A stretch of 64,000 nt of DNA, from positions 248,001-312,000 of the forward strand of contig CALNXN010000007.1 of NCBI GenBank assembly GCA_942490645.1, written 5' to 3'. Each line of letters opens with the position of its first letter. Position 1 is the stretch's first letter. The notes under the pieces were generated by a model. It made no database searches, had not been told where the DNA came from, and saw only the letters and a list, made by a program, of their open reading frames with translations. Made by a program: the position numbers and the translations under genes. This DNA is from CALNXN01 sp942490645 (GTDB lineage Bacteria; Pseudomonadota; Alphaproteobacteria; Rhodobacterales; Rhodobacteraceae). Of this stretch, positions 7,475-14,453 are shown piece after piece.

Positions 7475-8499
7475 CGAATGTAATCACGCGGTATTTCGAT
7501 AGCGTGCCAAAGGCTCTATCGGTCAGAAAAGAGCTTTTGCACCGTAGACGGTTCTCTGCGAAAATCGTGCGGCTCTACGAGGATGCGGACGGCTTGGCGG
7601 ACAGGCTGACGGATGCCAGTGTCGACGCCAAGACAGCCAAAGCCTACGAGAAACGCATGGCCAAAGGCGGCGTCGTTCTCATGGTGATGGCGGGTCACAA
7701 GCCGCTGAGCGTCGCGCAAACCACGCGCGATGTAACGGCGCAGATGGGTGCCGTAGATATGGGCGGGCTGGTCGAGGAGGTTTCCGTTCCCGATCGCGAA
7801 AGACCGGGGTTGAGCGTCATGACAGATCATCGTCATATGCTCACGCGGGCAAGGGATCCCTATTCAACGAATTTCCATATGGCCGACTGGCCGTTTCCGC
7901 TGATCATCCGCCGAGTACCGTTCAGCGACTCGATCTTTTCGCCGCATGCGCGGATGGCGAATTTCCCGATCCCACTGCTCAGCGATAGAAAACCGTTCAC
8001 CGGGTCGATCTTTGGCCGTCATGCGCGGATGGCGAATTTCCCGATCCCACTGCTCAGCAAGCGCAAGCCTTATACCGGATCAATCATTGCACCCCACGCC
8101 CGGATGGCGAATTTCCCCATCCCTTTGATCAGCAAGAGAAAGCCGTCCAACCGGTCGATTTTCCCGCGGCACATGCGCATGGCCAATTGGCCATTCCCGC
8201 TGCTCATCAACGGGAAGACCGGCACAAACGCTCTCATGCCGGGTGGCCCGCGCATGGCGGCGTTCCCGATCTCGCTGCTGAGCGATCGCAAGCCGTTTAC
8301 GGGGTCCATTTTCTCACGGCACGCGCGCATGGCCAACTTCCCCATTTCGCTGATCAGCAAGCGTAAGCCATTCACCGGTTCGGCATTCCCTCGCCACGCG
8401 CGGATGGCCGATTTCATCTTGCCGCTCATCCTCAAGGACCGCCCCGGCAAGAAACGGTTCTCTTTCTCAAAGATGTTGGGATTGCCGACGACCGTCTAA
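7471..8499 (+). CDS. puc-linked protein with eight 25-residue repeats
   Basis: A 342-residue protein that I do not recognise. Residues 1-112 form a compact domain (RYFDSVPKALSVRKELL, then KGGVVLMVMAG), somewhat like the ferredoxin-fold domain of general stress proteins of the 17M/YflT type; this likeness is only visual. From residue 134 to the end there are eight copies of a 25-residue unit in strict register, with core HARMANFPIPLLS followed by xRKPFTGSIF. The repeats are basic with short hydrophobic patches, without a clear membrane helix. Its start overlaps the pucC stop (ATGA), so it belongs to the puc operon, in the place where Rhodobacter has pucDE. It ends before a strong terminator. 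A role in LH2 assembly or stability is an inference from position only. Confidence 0.8.
   Translation: MTNVITRYFDSVPKALSVRKELLHRRRFSAKIVRLYEDADGLADRLTDASVDAKTAKAYEKRMAKGGVVLMVMAGHKPLSVAQTTRDVTAQMGAVDMGGLVEEVSVPDRERPGLSVMTDHRHMLTRARDPYSTNFHMADWPFPLIIRRVPFSDSIFSPHARMANFPIPLLSDRKPFTGSIFGRHARMANFPIPLLSKRKPYTGSIIAPHARMANFPIPLISKRKPSNRSIFPRHMRMANWPFPLLINGKTGTNALMPGGPRMAAFPISLLSDRKPFTGSIFSRHARMANFPISLISKRKPFTGSAFPRHARMADFILPLILKDRPGKKRFSFSKMLGLPTTV
7870..8469 (+). repeat. Eight tandem 75-bp units inside the puc-linked gene
   Basis: The units begin at residues 134, 159, 184, 209, 234, 259, 284 and 309 of the protein, exactly 25 residues apart. Units 2, 3, 4, 7 and 8 keep HARMA, while unit 1 (NFHMADWPF), unit 5 (HMRMANWPF) and unit 6 (GPRMAAFPI) are more diverged. 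At the DNA level several units share long near-identical runs such as CGCGGATGGCGAATTTCCC. Confidence 0.9.
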
Positions 8500-8513
8500 G
8501 GCATAGCGCATAT

Positions 8514-8557
8514 TGGAAAAAAAGGGCTGAGGATGCAAATCTCCAGCCCTTTTTTAT
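8514..8557. terminator. Bidirectional terminator after the puc operon
   Basis: An A-rich run leads into AAAGGGCTG (8521-8529), which pairs with CAGCCCTTT (8544-8552), continuing into TTTTT. The A and T runs on both sides let it end the puc operon on the plus strand and the DUF4261-like gene on the minus strand. Confidence 0.9.
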
Positions 8558-8561
8558 GTGT

Positions 8562-9551
8562 TCAGTGCAATGTTCGCGCTTTGCCCAGTATCTTCTTCAT
8601 GAAACCCGGTTTGGGCCAGCGCGAGTTGTCAAAACCCTCAGGTGCCTTGGCCAGAGGGTTCGGGCCGAATTCGGCCTCCTCATCAAGCGGGCTTTGGGGA
8701 TGAAGCAAAGACACGGTTTTGCCAGGCCCGCCATGTGAGGCATTGCGCCGCCGCATGGTGTATTTCAGGTCGCTGCCTTCGACGCCCATGGTGTCGCCGT
8801 CCCGGCAATTGCTGCCACCTTGGAGCGGCAAGTAACACGCGCCCATCAGCATCTGCAAAACGTCGCTGGGCTGAATAGGGGCCGCTTCCATGTGAAATTC
8901 CCAGTCCAGAAATCGTGAAAGGCCAACAGTATAGCCCACAGCATACTCGGTTTGCTGGCCACGTGTGACGTCCCAGCCCGCGCGGTAGGAAATCCACTCC
9001 GTCAAGGGCCATTGGTCCTGAGAGGCTCGTTGCGCGGCCTTCACCCACACCTCGGGTGCAACCATATGCGACGTCCAATGCACCAGAACGCCCAGCGTGA
9101 TGGGCAATTGGGCAAACACGGCTGCAACGGCCGTTAACTGTCGCGCCGCACGGAACCGCGCAGCCAGCGAGGCATCCGACGCCTTCACCGACAGGGTGAC
9201 ATAGCTTTCATAGGTCTTGATCGCGTGAAGCGCGCCTTCGGCAAATGGCCCAGAGCGCCAGGCCAATTCGGTATTGTCGGCGGCGCGGAACCCATCGTCG
9301 GGAAAACCTGCTCCGGTGAAGGTGATCATCTGACCGTTTTCGGGATCAACAGGCGTCAGAAGGGCCATGACCACGTCGTCGGTTTTGACCATTGTTTTGG
9401 GGTTGATCGGCGACACGGTCACGGCATTGGCCGGATAATCCTCGTCCACGGCCGCGACGATCTCGGCCAGGTCGAACTCCAGCGGTTCGCTGAGCAAGAT
9501 CTCCAAGGAAAACGTCAGGTCGGGCGTGTCGGTATCGGTCGCTTTGGTCAT
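8562..9551 (-). CDS. DUF4261-like protein
   Basis: A 329-residue soluble protein without a signal peptide. Its order of segments (an N-terminal beta-rich part, TGAGFPDDGFRAAD, a central helical SYVTLSVKASDASLAARFRAARQLTAVAAVF, then ITLGVLVHWTSHMVAPEVW and a C-terminal hydrophilic tail) looks like the DUF4261 family, whose function is unknown. It overlaps the upstream TerB-family gene by ATGA, so the two are co-translated and may act together. The assignment is from memory of the family pattern. Confidence 0.6.
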   Translation of the reverse strand: MTKATDTDTPDLTFSLEILLSEPLEFDLAEIVAAVDEDYPANAVTVSPINPKTMVKTDDVVMALLTPVDPENGQMITFTGAGFPDDGFRAADNTELAWRSGPFAEGALHAIKTYESYVTLSVKASDASLAARFRAARQLTAVAAVFAQLPITLGVLVHWTSHMVAPEVWVKAAQRASQDQWPLTEWISYRAGWDVTRGQQTEYAVGYTVGLSRFLDWEFHMEAAPIQPSDVLQMLMGACYLPLQGGSNCRDGDTMGVEGSDLKYTMRRRNASHGGPGKTVSLLHPQSPLDEEAEFGPNPLAKAPEGFDNSRWPKPGFMKKILGKARTLH

Positions 9552-10000
9552 GCGGCCATATCCGGACGACGCTGTAACATGGCCACGACGTCAAACATCT
9601 TCATGAAGGTTTCAGAAGGAATTTCAAAGCGTTCACCCATGCCGATCAGAACGTTTTGCTCGCCGTCATCAATACGTCCGTCCGCCAGCGCGATCCGCAT
9701 CGCAAATAGAAGCGCCGTCTCGCGCATCGGCATTGTCAATCGGGCCTTGGCATTGGCTGTGACCGCTTCGGCACCTTGGGTCTTGAGGTCGTTCAGAACG
9801 CCGGTGATCATATTGGTCAGTGTGGCCGCATCCACAGTCGCGAAAATCGGGCTGAAACTGCAGATGTTCTCGAGCTGTGCGATCTCGCCTTTGCCGATGT
9901 CGCCATCAGACACCATGGTCAGTACGGCGGGCATCAAAACGGCCTTGCCAAGTGTGGTGTCTGGCGCAGGGGCACCGCGGAGTTTTGAAAAAAGACCCAT
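9548..10000 (-). CDS. TerB-family protein
   Basis: A 150-residue, largely helical protein of the tellurite-resistance TerB family. MPAVLTMVSDGDIGKGE and the later MRIALADGRIDDGEQNVLIGM are the two acidic, metal-binding-like EF-hand-type motifs expected in TerB folds. The chosen start MGLFSKLRG has a good ribosome binding site (AAAGGA) just upstream; a longer version from 10027 is possible. There is no ter operon around it, so tellurite resistance should not be assumed. It is coupled to the DUF4261-like gene. Confidence 0.8.
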   Translation of the reverse strand: MGLFSKLRGAPAPDTTLGKAVLMPAVLTMVSDGDIGKGEIAQLENICSFSPIFATVDAATLTNMITGVLNDLKTQGAEAVTANAKARLTMPMRETALLFAMRIALADGRIDDGEQNVLIGMGERFEIPSETFMKMFDVVAMLQRRPDMAA

Positions 10001-10149
10001 TATCAATCCTTTGAATACACCCTGCATCTGGCATACCGCCCGCAGGGTAGTGGTTTTTACTTGTCTTCAAAGGTTTGGTCACTCAATTGGGCGGTATTTT
10101 GACACGCATATGGCGAAATCGCGGAGTGCCGCGCAAAGGCCCCTACATA

Positions 10150-10932
10150 TTATGCAGCCATCTCGATCCAGACAGGCACGTGGTCAGAGGGTTTGTCGTG
10201 GCCACGGATGTCCTTGTCGATCTGACAGTCGCGCAACATGTCGGCCGCAAATGGGCAAAGCAGCAGATGGTCGATGCGAATGCCGTTGTTTCTGTTCCAT
10301 GCGCCGGCTTGGTAATCCCAAAAACTGTAGTGACCCGGGCCGATAGTGCGCGCGCGGAAGGCTTCGGTCAGGCCCAGGTTCAACAGACGACGATAGGCCG
10401 TGCGACTTTCCAGTCGGAACAGCGCGTCGTCACGCCAACTGTCGGGCTTGGCCGCGTCTTCAGCCTGCGGAATGATATTGTAATCGCCTGCCATCAAAAA
10501 CGGCGTCTGTTCAGCAAGCAGCGTCATCGCCCGTTGCCGCAACCGCTCCATCCATGCCAGTTTGTAGTCATACTTGGGGCCGGGCGCGGGGTTGCCGTTT
10601 GGCAAATACAACCCGCAAACCCGCAACGCGTGCTGGGGTCCTGTGACGGTCGCCTCAATATAGCGGGCCTGTTCGTCCGTGTCGTCGCCGGGCAATCCAC
10701 GGCGGACGTCCTCCAGCGGCAGTTTCGACAGGATCGCTACGCCATTGAAGGATTTCTGACCGTGCGTGGCAACGTTATAGCCGCGTTCTTCGAAAATCTC
10801 TGTCGGAAAGGCCTCGTCCACGGTCTTGATCTCTTGCAGCACCGCGACATCCGGTTTTGCCGCGTCCAGCCATGCGGGCAAGGCCTCGATCCTCGCTTTG
10901 ATCCCGTTGATGTTGAAGGTTGCGATTTTCAT
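10150..10932 (-). CDS. xthA: Exodeoxyribonuclease III
   Basis: A 260-residue member of the exonuclease III/AP endonuclease family, which cuts at abasic sites and degrades DNA from 3' ends in base-excision repair. The family motifs are in order: MKIATFNINGIKAR at the start, DVAVLQEIK with the metal-binding Glu, GLYLPNGN, GDYNIIP, WRNNGIRIDHLL-type (seen as NRNNGIRIDHLL) and PSDHVPVW at the end with the catalytic His. The start at MKIATF was chosen over an ATG 14 codons upstream because family members begin there. Its promoter should lie in the gap shared with the repeat gene at 11278. Confidence 0.95.
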   Translation of the reverse strand: MKIATFNINGIKARIEALPAWLDAAKPDVAVLQEIKTVDEAFPTEIFEERGYNVATHGQKSFNGVAILSKLPLEDVRRGLPGDDTDEQARYIEATVTGPQHALRVCGLYLPNGNPAPGPKYDYKLAWMERLRQRAMTLLAEQTPFLMAGDYNIIPQAEDAAKPDSWRDDALFRLESRTAYRRLLNLGLTEAFRARTIGPGHYSFWDYQAGAWNRNNGIRIDHLLLCPFAADMLRDCQIDKDIRGHDKPSDHVPVWIEMAA

Positions 10933-11277
10933 AAGTTCAATCCTTGCCCCGCTGATCAGACAGCTATCGCGCACTGCCGGACGTAGGGCAAGCCAGAAGG
11001 CGCGAATCGTTCCCGTCGATAGGGGGGTGATTCTGAGGCATCCAGCCTTTCTACTTCGGGTGGAATCGCAAAAATTCGCGTGTTTTCAACCCTGTGGAAA
11101 AGAAAATTTATGCGTCACATCAAGCAAAAACAATACCGTTGCTACGCGCTTCTGGCTGATGATCTTCATGTGGATAACTCCGCAAAAACACACGCTTAAG
11201 CCGAAATAATTGTTGGCAACTCACGCCTTGCGGGTAACCGTAAAAGGGTAATCATCGTTTTTGAAAGGACGTACAAA
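10933..11277. other. Divergent intergenic region, no gene seen
   Basis: This 345-base stretch separates xthA and the 20-residue-repeat gene and is more A/T-rich than its surroundings, especially from 11080 to 11220. It should hold the two divergent promoters. A GAAAGGA ribosome binding site precedes the ATG at 11278. No protein-like ORF or clear operator was found. Confidence 0.5.
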
Positions 11278-11697
11278 ATGACCTCAGCCGCTCAGAAAAT
11301 CACTCAAACCAACGCTCAGATCTCCTCCGCGGAAACGGACATGCACTCAGGTGCTGGTGTGGATCTTTTCACCACCAGCATGGGACCAGACGCGGGCGAT
11401 ATGCTGAGCGGCGACGCAACCGGGCTCTTCACCACGAGCATGCAAGCTGGATCAACTGACGCGCTCTCAGGCGAGGCGACTGAGCTTTTCACAACCAGCA
11501 TGGGCCCCACATCCGGCGACACGATGACGGGCGAGGCGACCGAGCTTTTCACGACCAGCATGGGTCCGAAGTCCGGCGATACGCTGTCCGGCGAAGCCAC
11601 AGAGTTGTTCACGACAAGCATGGGTCCGAAATCCGGTGACACACTGACGGGTGAGGCGACAAACCTGTTCACCACCAGCATGACCGCATCCAAGTAA
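11278..11697 (+). CDS. Tandem-repeat small protein (six LFTTSM units)
   Basis: A 139-residue protein that I do not recognise. Residues 1-29 form a non-repetitive leader rich in Gln, Ser and Ala (MTSAAQKITQTNAQISSAE). From Leu30 the sequence repeats every 20 residues: LFTTSM occurs at 30, 50, 70, 90, 110 and 130, linked by an acidic, Gly-rich spacer such as GPKSGDTLSGEATE. There is no signal peptide, no membrane segment and no Cys. A good GAAAGGA ribosome binding site is present. Forty-two bases later a 350-residue unknown gene begins, with its start inside a large inverted repeat. A leader plus repeated identical cores recalls multi-core peptide precursors, but structural or adhesive roles are equally open. 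Confidence 0.8.
   Translation: MTSAAQKITQTNAQISSAETDMHSGAGVDLFTTSMGPDAGDMLSGDATGLFTTSMQAGSTDALSGEATELFTTSMGPTSGDTMTGEATELFTTSMGPKSGDTLSGEATELFTTSMGPKSGDTLTGEATNLFTTSMTASK
11365..11682 (+). repeat. Six 60-bp tandem units in the repeat gene
   Basis: The units start at codons 30, 50, 70, 90, 110 and 130. The fourth and fifth units are almost identical in protein, while their DNA differs at wobble positions, which suggests selection on the peptide rather than a very recent duplication. The sixth unit is truncated after LFTTSM. Confidence 0.9.
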
Positions 11698-11703
11698 GCG
11701 GCT

Positions 11704-11774
11704 CTGCGCGGCAGTCTGAGATATATCAGGAGAGGCGATATGAACAACGTTATCCAACTCAGACTGCCGCGCAG
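11704..11774 (+). promoter_or_regulatory. Perfect 17-bp inverted repeat enclosing a start site
   Basis: CTGCGCGGCAGTCTGAG (11704-11720) is the exact reverse complement of CTCAGACTGCCGCGCAG (11758-11774). The 37-base loop contains the ribosome binding site AGGAGA and the ATG (11740) of the downstream gene, and the right arm encodes its codons 7-12. As RNA this would form a very stable stem that closes the initiation region into a loop. It could restrict translation, be cut by RNase III, or serve as a DNA operator. No T-run follows, so it is not an ordinary terminator. Confidence 0.85.
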
Positions 11775-12792
11775 GCAAACGCAGGCTGACCGTCTGCGGG
11801 GGTTGACCAGTAGCTTTGCCCATTTCCGGCGCAGCAGCGAAGACGTGTACTGGCTCAAGGAGAATGCGGAGCTGCTGAACATTCTCGAGACCACTCGTCC
11901 CGACCTTCCAATCGATCTGTTGACCCCCTATGAGAGCGACTATGCGGCTCTGCCCGAACGGTTGGCCTTTTTCCCGCAGTATTATCGTTTCCTTCTGGGG
12001 CTTTGCCTTGATCTCGAAGACCTCGGGATGCCGGGCCAACATGGTGATGCGCTCTGTGCGCAGGTGAAAGCCGCCGGGTTTGCAGAAGCGGAACTGTCTG
12101 ATTTGCAGCGTGCAGAGGCGCGCCGACTGATGGCGCGGCGGATCGATCTGCCCCAGGATCAGGGTTTGGACGATCGCCTTCGTGCGTTCGCGGCGCGGTC
12201 GCAAACCTTTGCTCTGCCCAACAAGAAAGCCGCCTATGAGTTGACCCACATCGTGTTTTACCTGTCTGAATACGGTCGGCGCGACCCGATGCTGGATCAA
12301 AACGCCGTGGTCAGCCTCGAATATGCGGGGTTGCTGGCCTATCTGGACCAAAACGCTGATTTGTTGGCAGAGGTCTGCGTCGCGCTACGGTTTGCAGGCC
12401 AAACACCCAGTCCGATCTGGGAAGACTGGCTCGCGCGCGGATCCAGCGAATTCACCCTTCTGGATGATGGCTCAGCATCGCTGGCTGACGACTACCATGA
12501 TTATCTAGTGACAAACTGGTGGTCTTGCGTGGCCAAGGGGGCAGGATTTGCCGATGCCATCCCGGACGGGCGCATGACGTTTCACCGGCACATCCAAACG
12601 GCCGGCGCGCTGCGCCCGATGTCGGAGTTGCTCTATCATCTTGGCTCTGCGCGCAGTGCGGATTGGGAACGGATGCGCAGCATGGTCTCTGACGCGGTCG
12701 GATCAGAACAAAACAGCGTGTTGCTGACGGCCGAGCAATCCTCGCCCCGGTTTGGTGCGTTTTTCGAAGGGTTCGCACGCGCCGTTGTCTAG
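11740..12792 (+). CDS. Unknown 350-residue protein downstream of the repeat gene
   Basis: I do not recognise this protein. It is soluble, acidic and apparently helical: an N-terminal basic stretch (LRLPRRQTQADRL), a region FFPQYYRFLLGLCLDLEDLG near residue 95, KKAAYELTHIVFYLSEYGRRDP near residue 165 and a C-terminal half with VTNWWSCVAKGAGFAD. The repeated helical segments and ELTHIVFYLSEYG suggest an alpha-helical scaffold rather than a classical enzyme; I see no Walker, kinase, radical-SAM or protease motif. It follows the LFTTSM-repeat gene at 42 bases, so both are probably one transcript. Its initiation region lies inside the 17-bp inverted repeat. Function unknown. Confidence 0.75.
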   Translation: MNNVIQLRLPRRQTQADRLRGLTSSFAHFRRSSEDVYWLKENAELLNILETTRPDLPIDLLTPYESDYAALPERLAFFPQYYRFLLGLCLDLEDLGMPGQHGDALCAQVKAAGFAEAELSDLQRAEARRLMARRIDLPQDQGLDDRLRAFAARSQTFALPNKKAAYELTHIVFYLSEYGRRDPMLDQNAVVSLEYAGLLAYLDQNADLLAEVCVALRFAGQTPSPIWEDWLARGSSEFTLLDDGSASLADDYHDYLVTNWWSCVAKGAGFADAIPDGRMTFHRHIQTAGALRPMSELLYHLGSARSADWERMRSMVSDAVGSEQNSVLLTAEQSSPRFGAFFEGFARAVV

Positions 12793-12799
12793 CAGAGAG

Positions 12800-13126
12800 C
12801 TACATCGAGAACGACGTGCCGCAACCGCAAGCGCTGGTCGCGTTGGGGTTTTCGATGACGAAACGCGCGCCAATCAACTCTTCGGAAAAATCAATCACCG
12901 CGTTGGCCAAAAAGGGCAGGGACACCGCATCCACGACCACCCGTTCCCCGGCACCTTCCAGCACCAGATCATCATCGCGCGGCTCGTCCAATTCGATTTC
13001 GTACTGAAAACCCGAGCATCCGCCGCCTTCGACAGCCACACGCAGTGCCTTGCCGTCGCCAGCCGCGCCAATCTCCGCCAAACGCTCGAAGGCACGTGTC
13101 GTCACTTTCGGGGGCAGTTGCATGAT
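12800..13126 (-). CDS. erpA: Iron-sulfur cluster carrier, HesB/IscA/ErpA family
   Basis: A 108-residue A-type carrier that delivers Fe-S clusters to apoproteins. The three conserved cysteines are Cys36 (GGGCSGFQY) and Cys99/Cys101 (ACGCGTSFSM at the C-terminus). The start at MQLPPKV has GGAGAG about six bases upstream; an in-frame ATG at 13153 would add nine residues. ErpA and IscA cannot be separated safely by eye; the very end SFSM is typical of the alphaproteobacterial ErpA-like group. It is divergent from dgt, 79 bases away, and convergent with the 350-residue unknown. Confidence 0.88.
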   Translation of the reverse strand: MMQLPPKVTTRAFERLAEIGAAGDGKALRVAVEGGGCSGFQYEIELDEPRDDDLVLEGAGERVVVDAVSLPFLANAVIDFSEELIGARFVIENPNATSACGCGTSFSM

Positions 13127-13205
13127 CGCTCTCCGGGTTGCGGTTTCATTCATCGCTAGGCTGCAATATAGAAGCGCATGACACAGGCGACAAGGACCCC
13201 GAAAC

Positions 13206-14354
13206 ATGACGGCCTCCTATGCCTCAGATCCACGATTGGCCCGGGGACGGCTGATCGCGGAGGAGGAAAGCACGTTTCGGTCGTGTTTCCAGCGCGACCG
13301 CGACCGGATCATCCATGCCAGCGCCTTTCGGCGGCTCAAGCACAAGACGCAGGTCTTCATCGAGCATGAGGGCGATTATTACCGCACGCGGCTGACCCAT
13401 TCGATCGAGGTGGCGCAGGTCGCGCGCACGATCTCCGGCGCCTTGGGCCTGAACGCGGAACTGACCGAAGCGGTGGCGCTGGCGCATGATCTCGGTCACC
13501 CGCCCTTTGGCCACACCGGAGAGGACGCGCTGGCCGCGCTGATGGCGCCCTATGGCGGGTTCGATCACAACGCGCAGGCGATCCGCATCGTCACCGCGCT
13601 GGAACGGCACTATGCCGAGTTCGACGGGCTGAACCTGACCTGGGAAACGCTGGAAGGCATCGCCAAGCACAACGGCCCCGTGCCCGAGCCGGTGCCATGG
13701 GCGCTGGCCGAGTATTGCGCCAGGGATGATCTGGAACTGCACACCCATGCCAGCGCCGAGGCGCAGGTCGCCGCCCTGGCCGATGACATCGCCTATAACA
13801 ATCACGACCTGCATGACGGGCTGCGCGCGGGATTGTTCGAGGAAGACGAGATCGCGGCACTGCCGATCCTGCGGCGCCTGTTTTGAACCAGGTGGACGCC
13901 GTTGTGGCCGGGGCTGAACCCGCGCCGGCGCCGTCACGAGGCGCTGCGCCGGGTTTTCGGGGTGATGGTCGTCGGATGTGATCGACCTGCGCGCGCGGCT
14001 CGCGGCCGGATCGAACGCGAAACCGTGTCCGATATTCGCTGCGCTCTGGGCCGACCGATGATCCGGTTTTCAGAGCGATGTTTGGGCCGATCTGAAGGTG
14101 ATCCGCGACTTCCTGTTCCAGCGGATGTACCGCGCGCCCGCGGTCGTCGACATGCGCGCCGAGGTGACCAAGGTGGTCGAGGATCTGTTTCCCTACTTTA
14201 TGGCGCATCCCGCGCACCTGCCAAGCAATGGCGCAAGGATGTCGACGCAGCGCAGGACCGACCGCGCTGGCGCGGATCGTGTCCGATTACATCGCCGGGA
14301 TGACCGACCGCTTCGCGCTTGCAGGAACACGCGCGCCTGATGGGCGGGTCCTGA
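13206..14354 (+). CDS. dgt: Deoxyguanosinetriphosphate triphosphohydrolase-like protein, frameshifted
   Basis: An HD-domain dNTP triphosphohydrolase that controls dNTP pools. The first 223 residues are intact: RLKHKTQVFIEHEGDYYRTRLTHS, then LAHDLGHPPFGHTGE, giving the metal-binding His...His-Asp set, and DDIAYNNHDLHDGLRAG. Near 13880 the frame is lost, and the rest continues in changing frames (a stretch with GLNPRRRRHEALRRVFGVMV, then IRDFLFQRMYRAPAVV, then SDYIAGMTDRFAL) to a TGA near 14352. At least three single-base changes are needed. This is the first gene of the frameshift-dense block. Confidence 0.8.
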
Positions 14355-14453
14355 CCGCGGCGATGCCGAGGCGCGCGCAGGAAATTGATCATCCCGTTTG
14401 ACCCTGATTGCCAGCGTGTTAAACCGCAGCGAAACTCATCAGGACGCCATGCC

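Noticed and set aside
7870..8469. Regular 75-bp repeats considered as a CRISPR array
   Set aside because: The repeats are contiguous coding units in one open frame without unique spacers, and their period is three times 25 codons.
10033..10097. Inverted repeat ATACCGCCC / GGGCGGTAT between xthA and the TerB gene as a terminator
   Set aside because: The arms are only 9 bases with a loop of 47 bases, and the T-run is short; too weak to list as a feature.
11365..11682. Regular 60-bp repeats considered as a CRISPR array or minisatellite
   Set aside because: They are in frame, keep the peptide and vary at wobble positions, as expected for a repeated protein; no cas gene is near.
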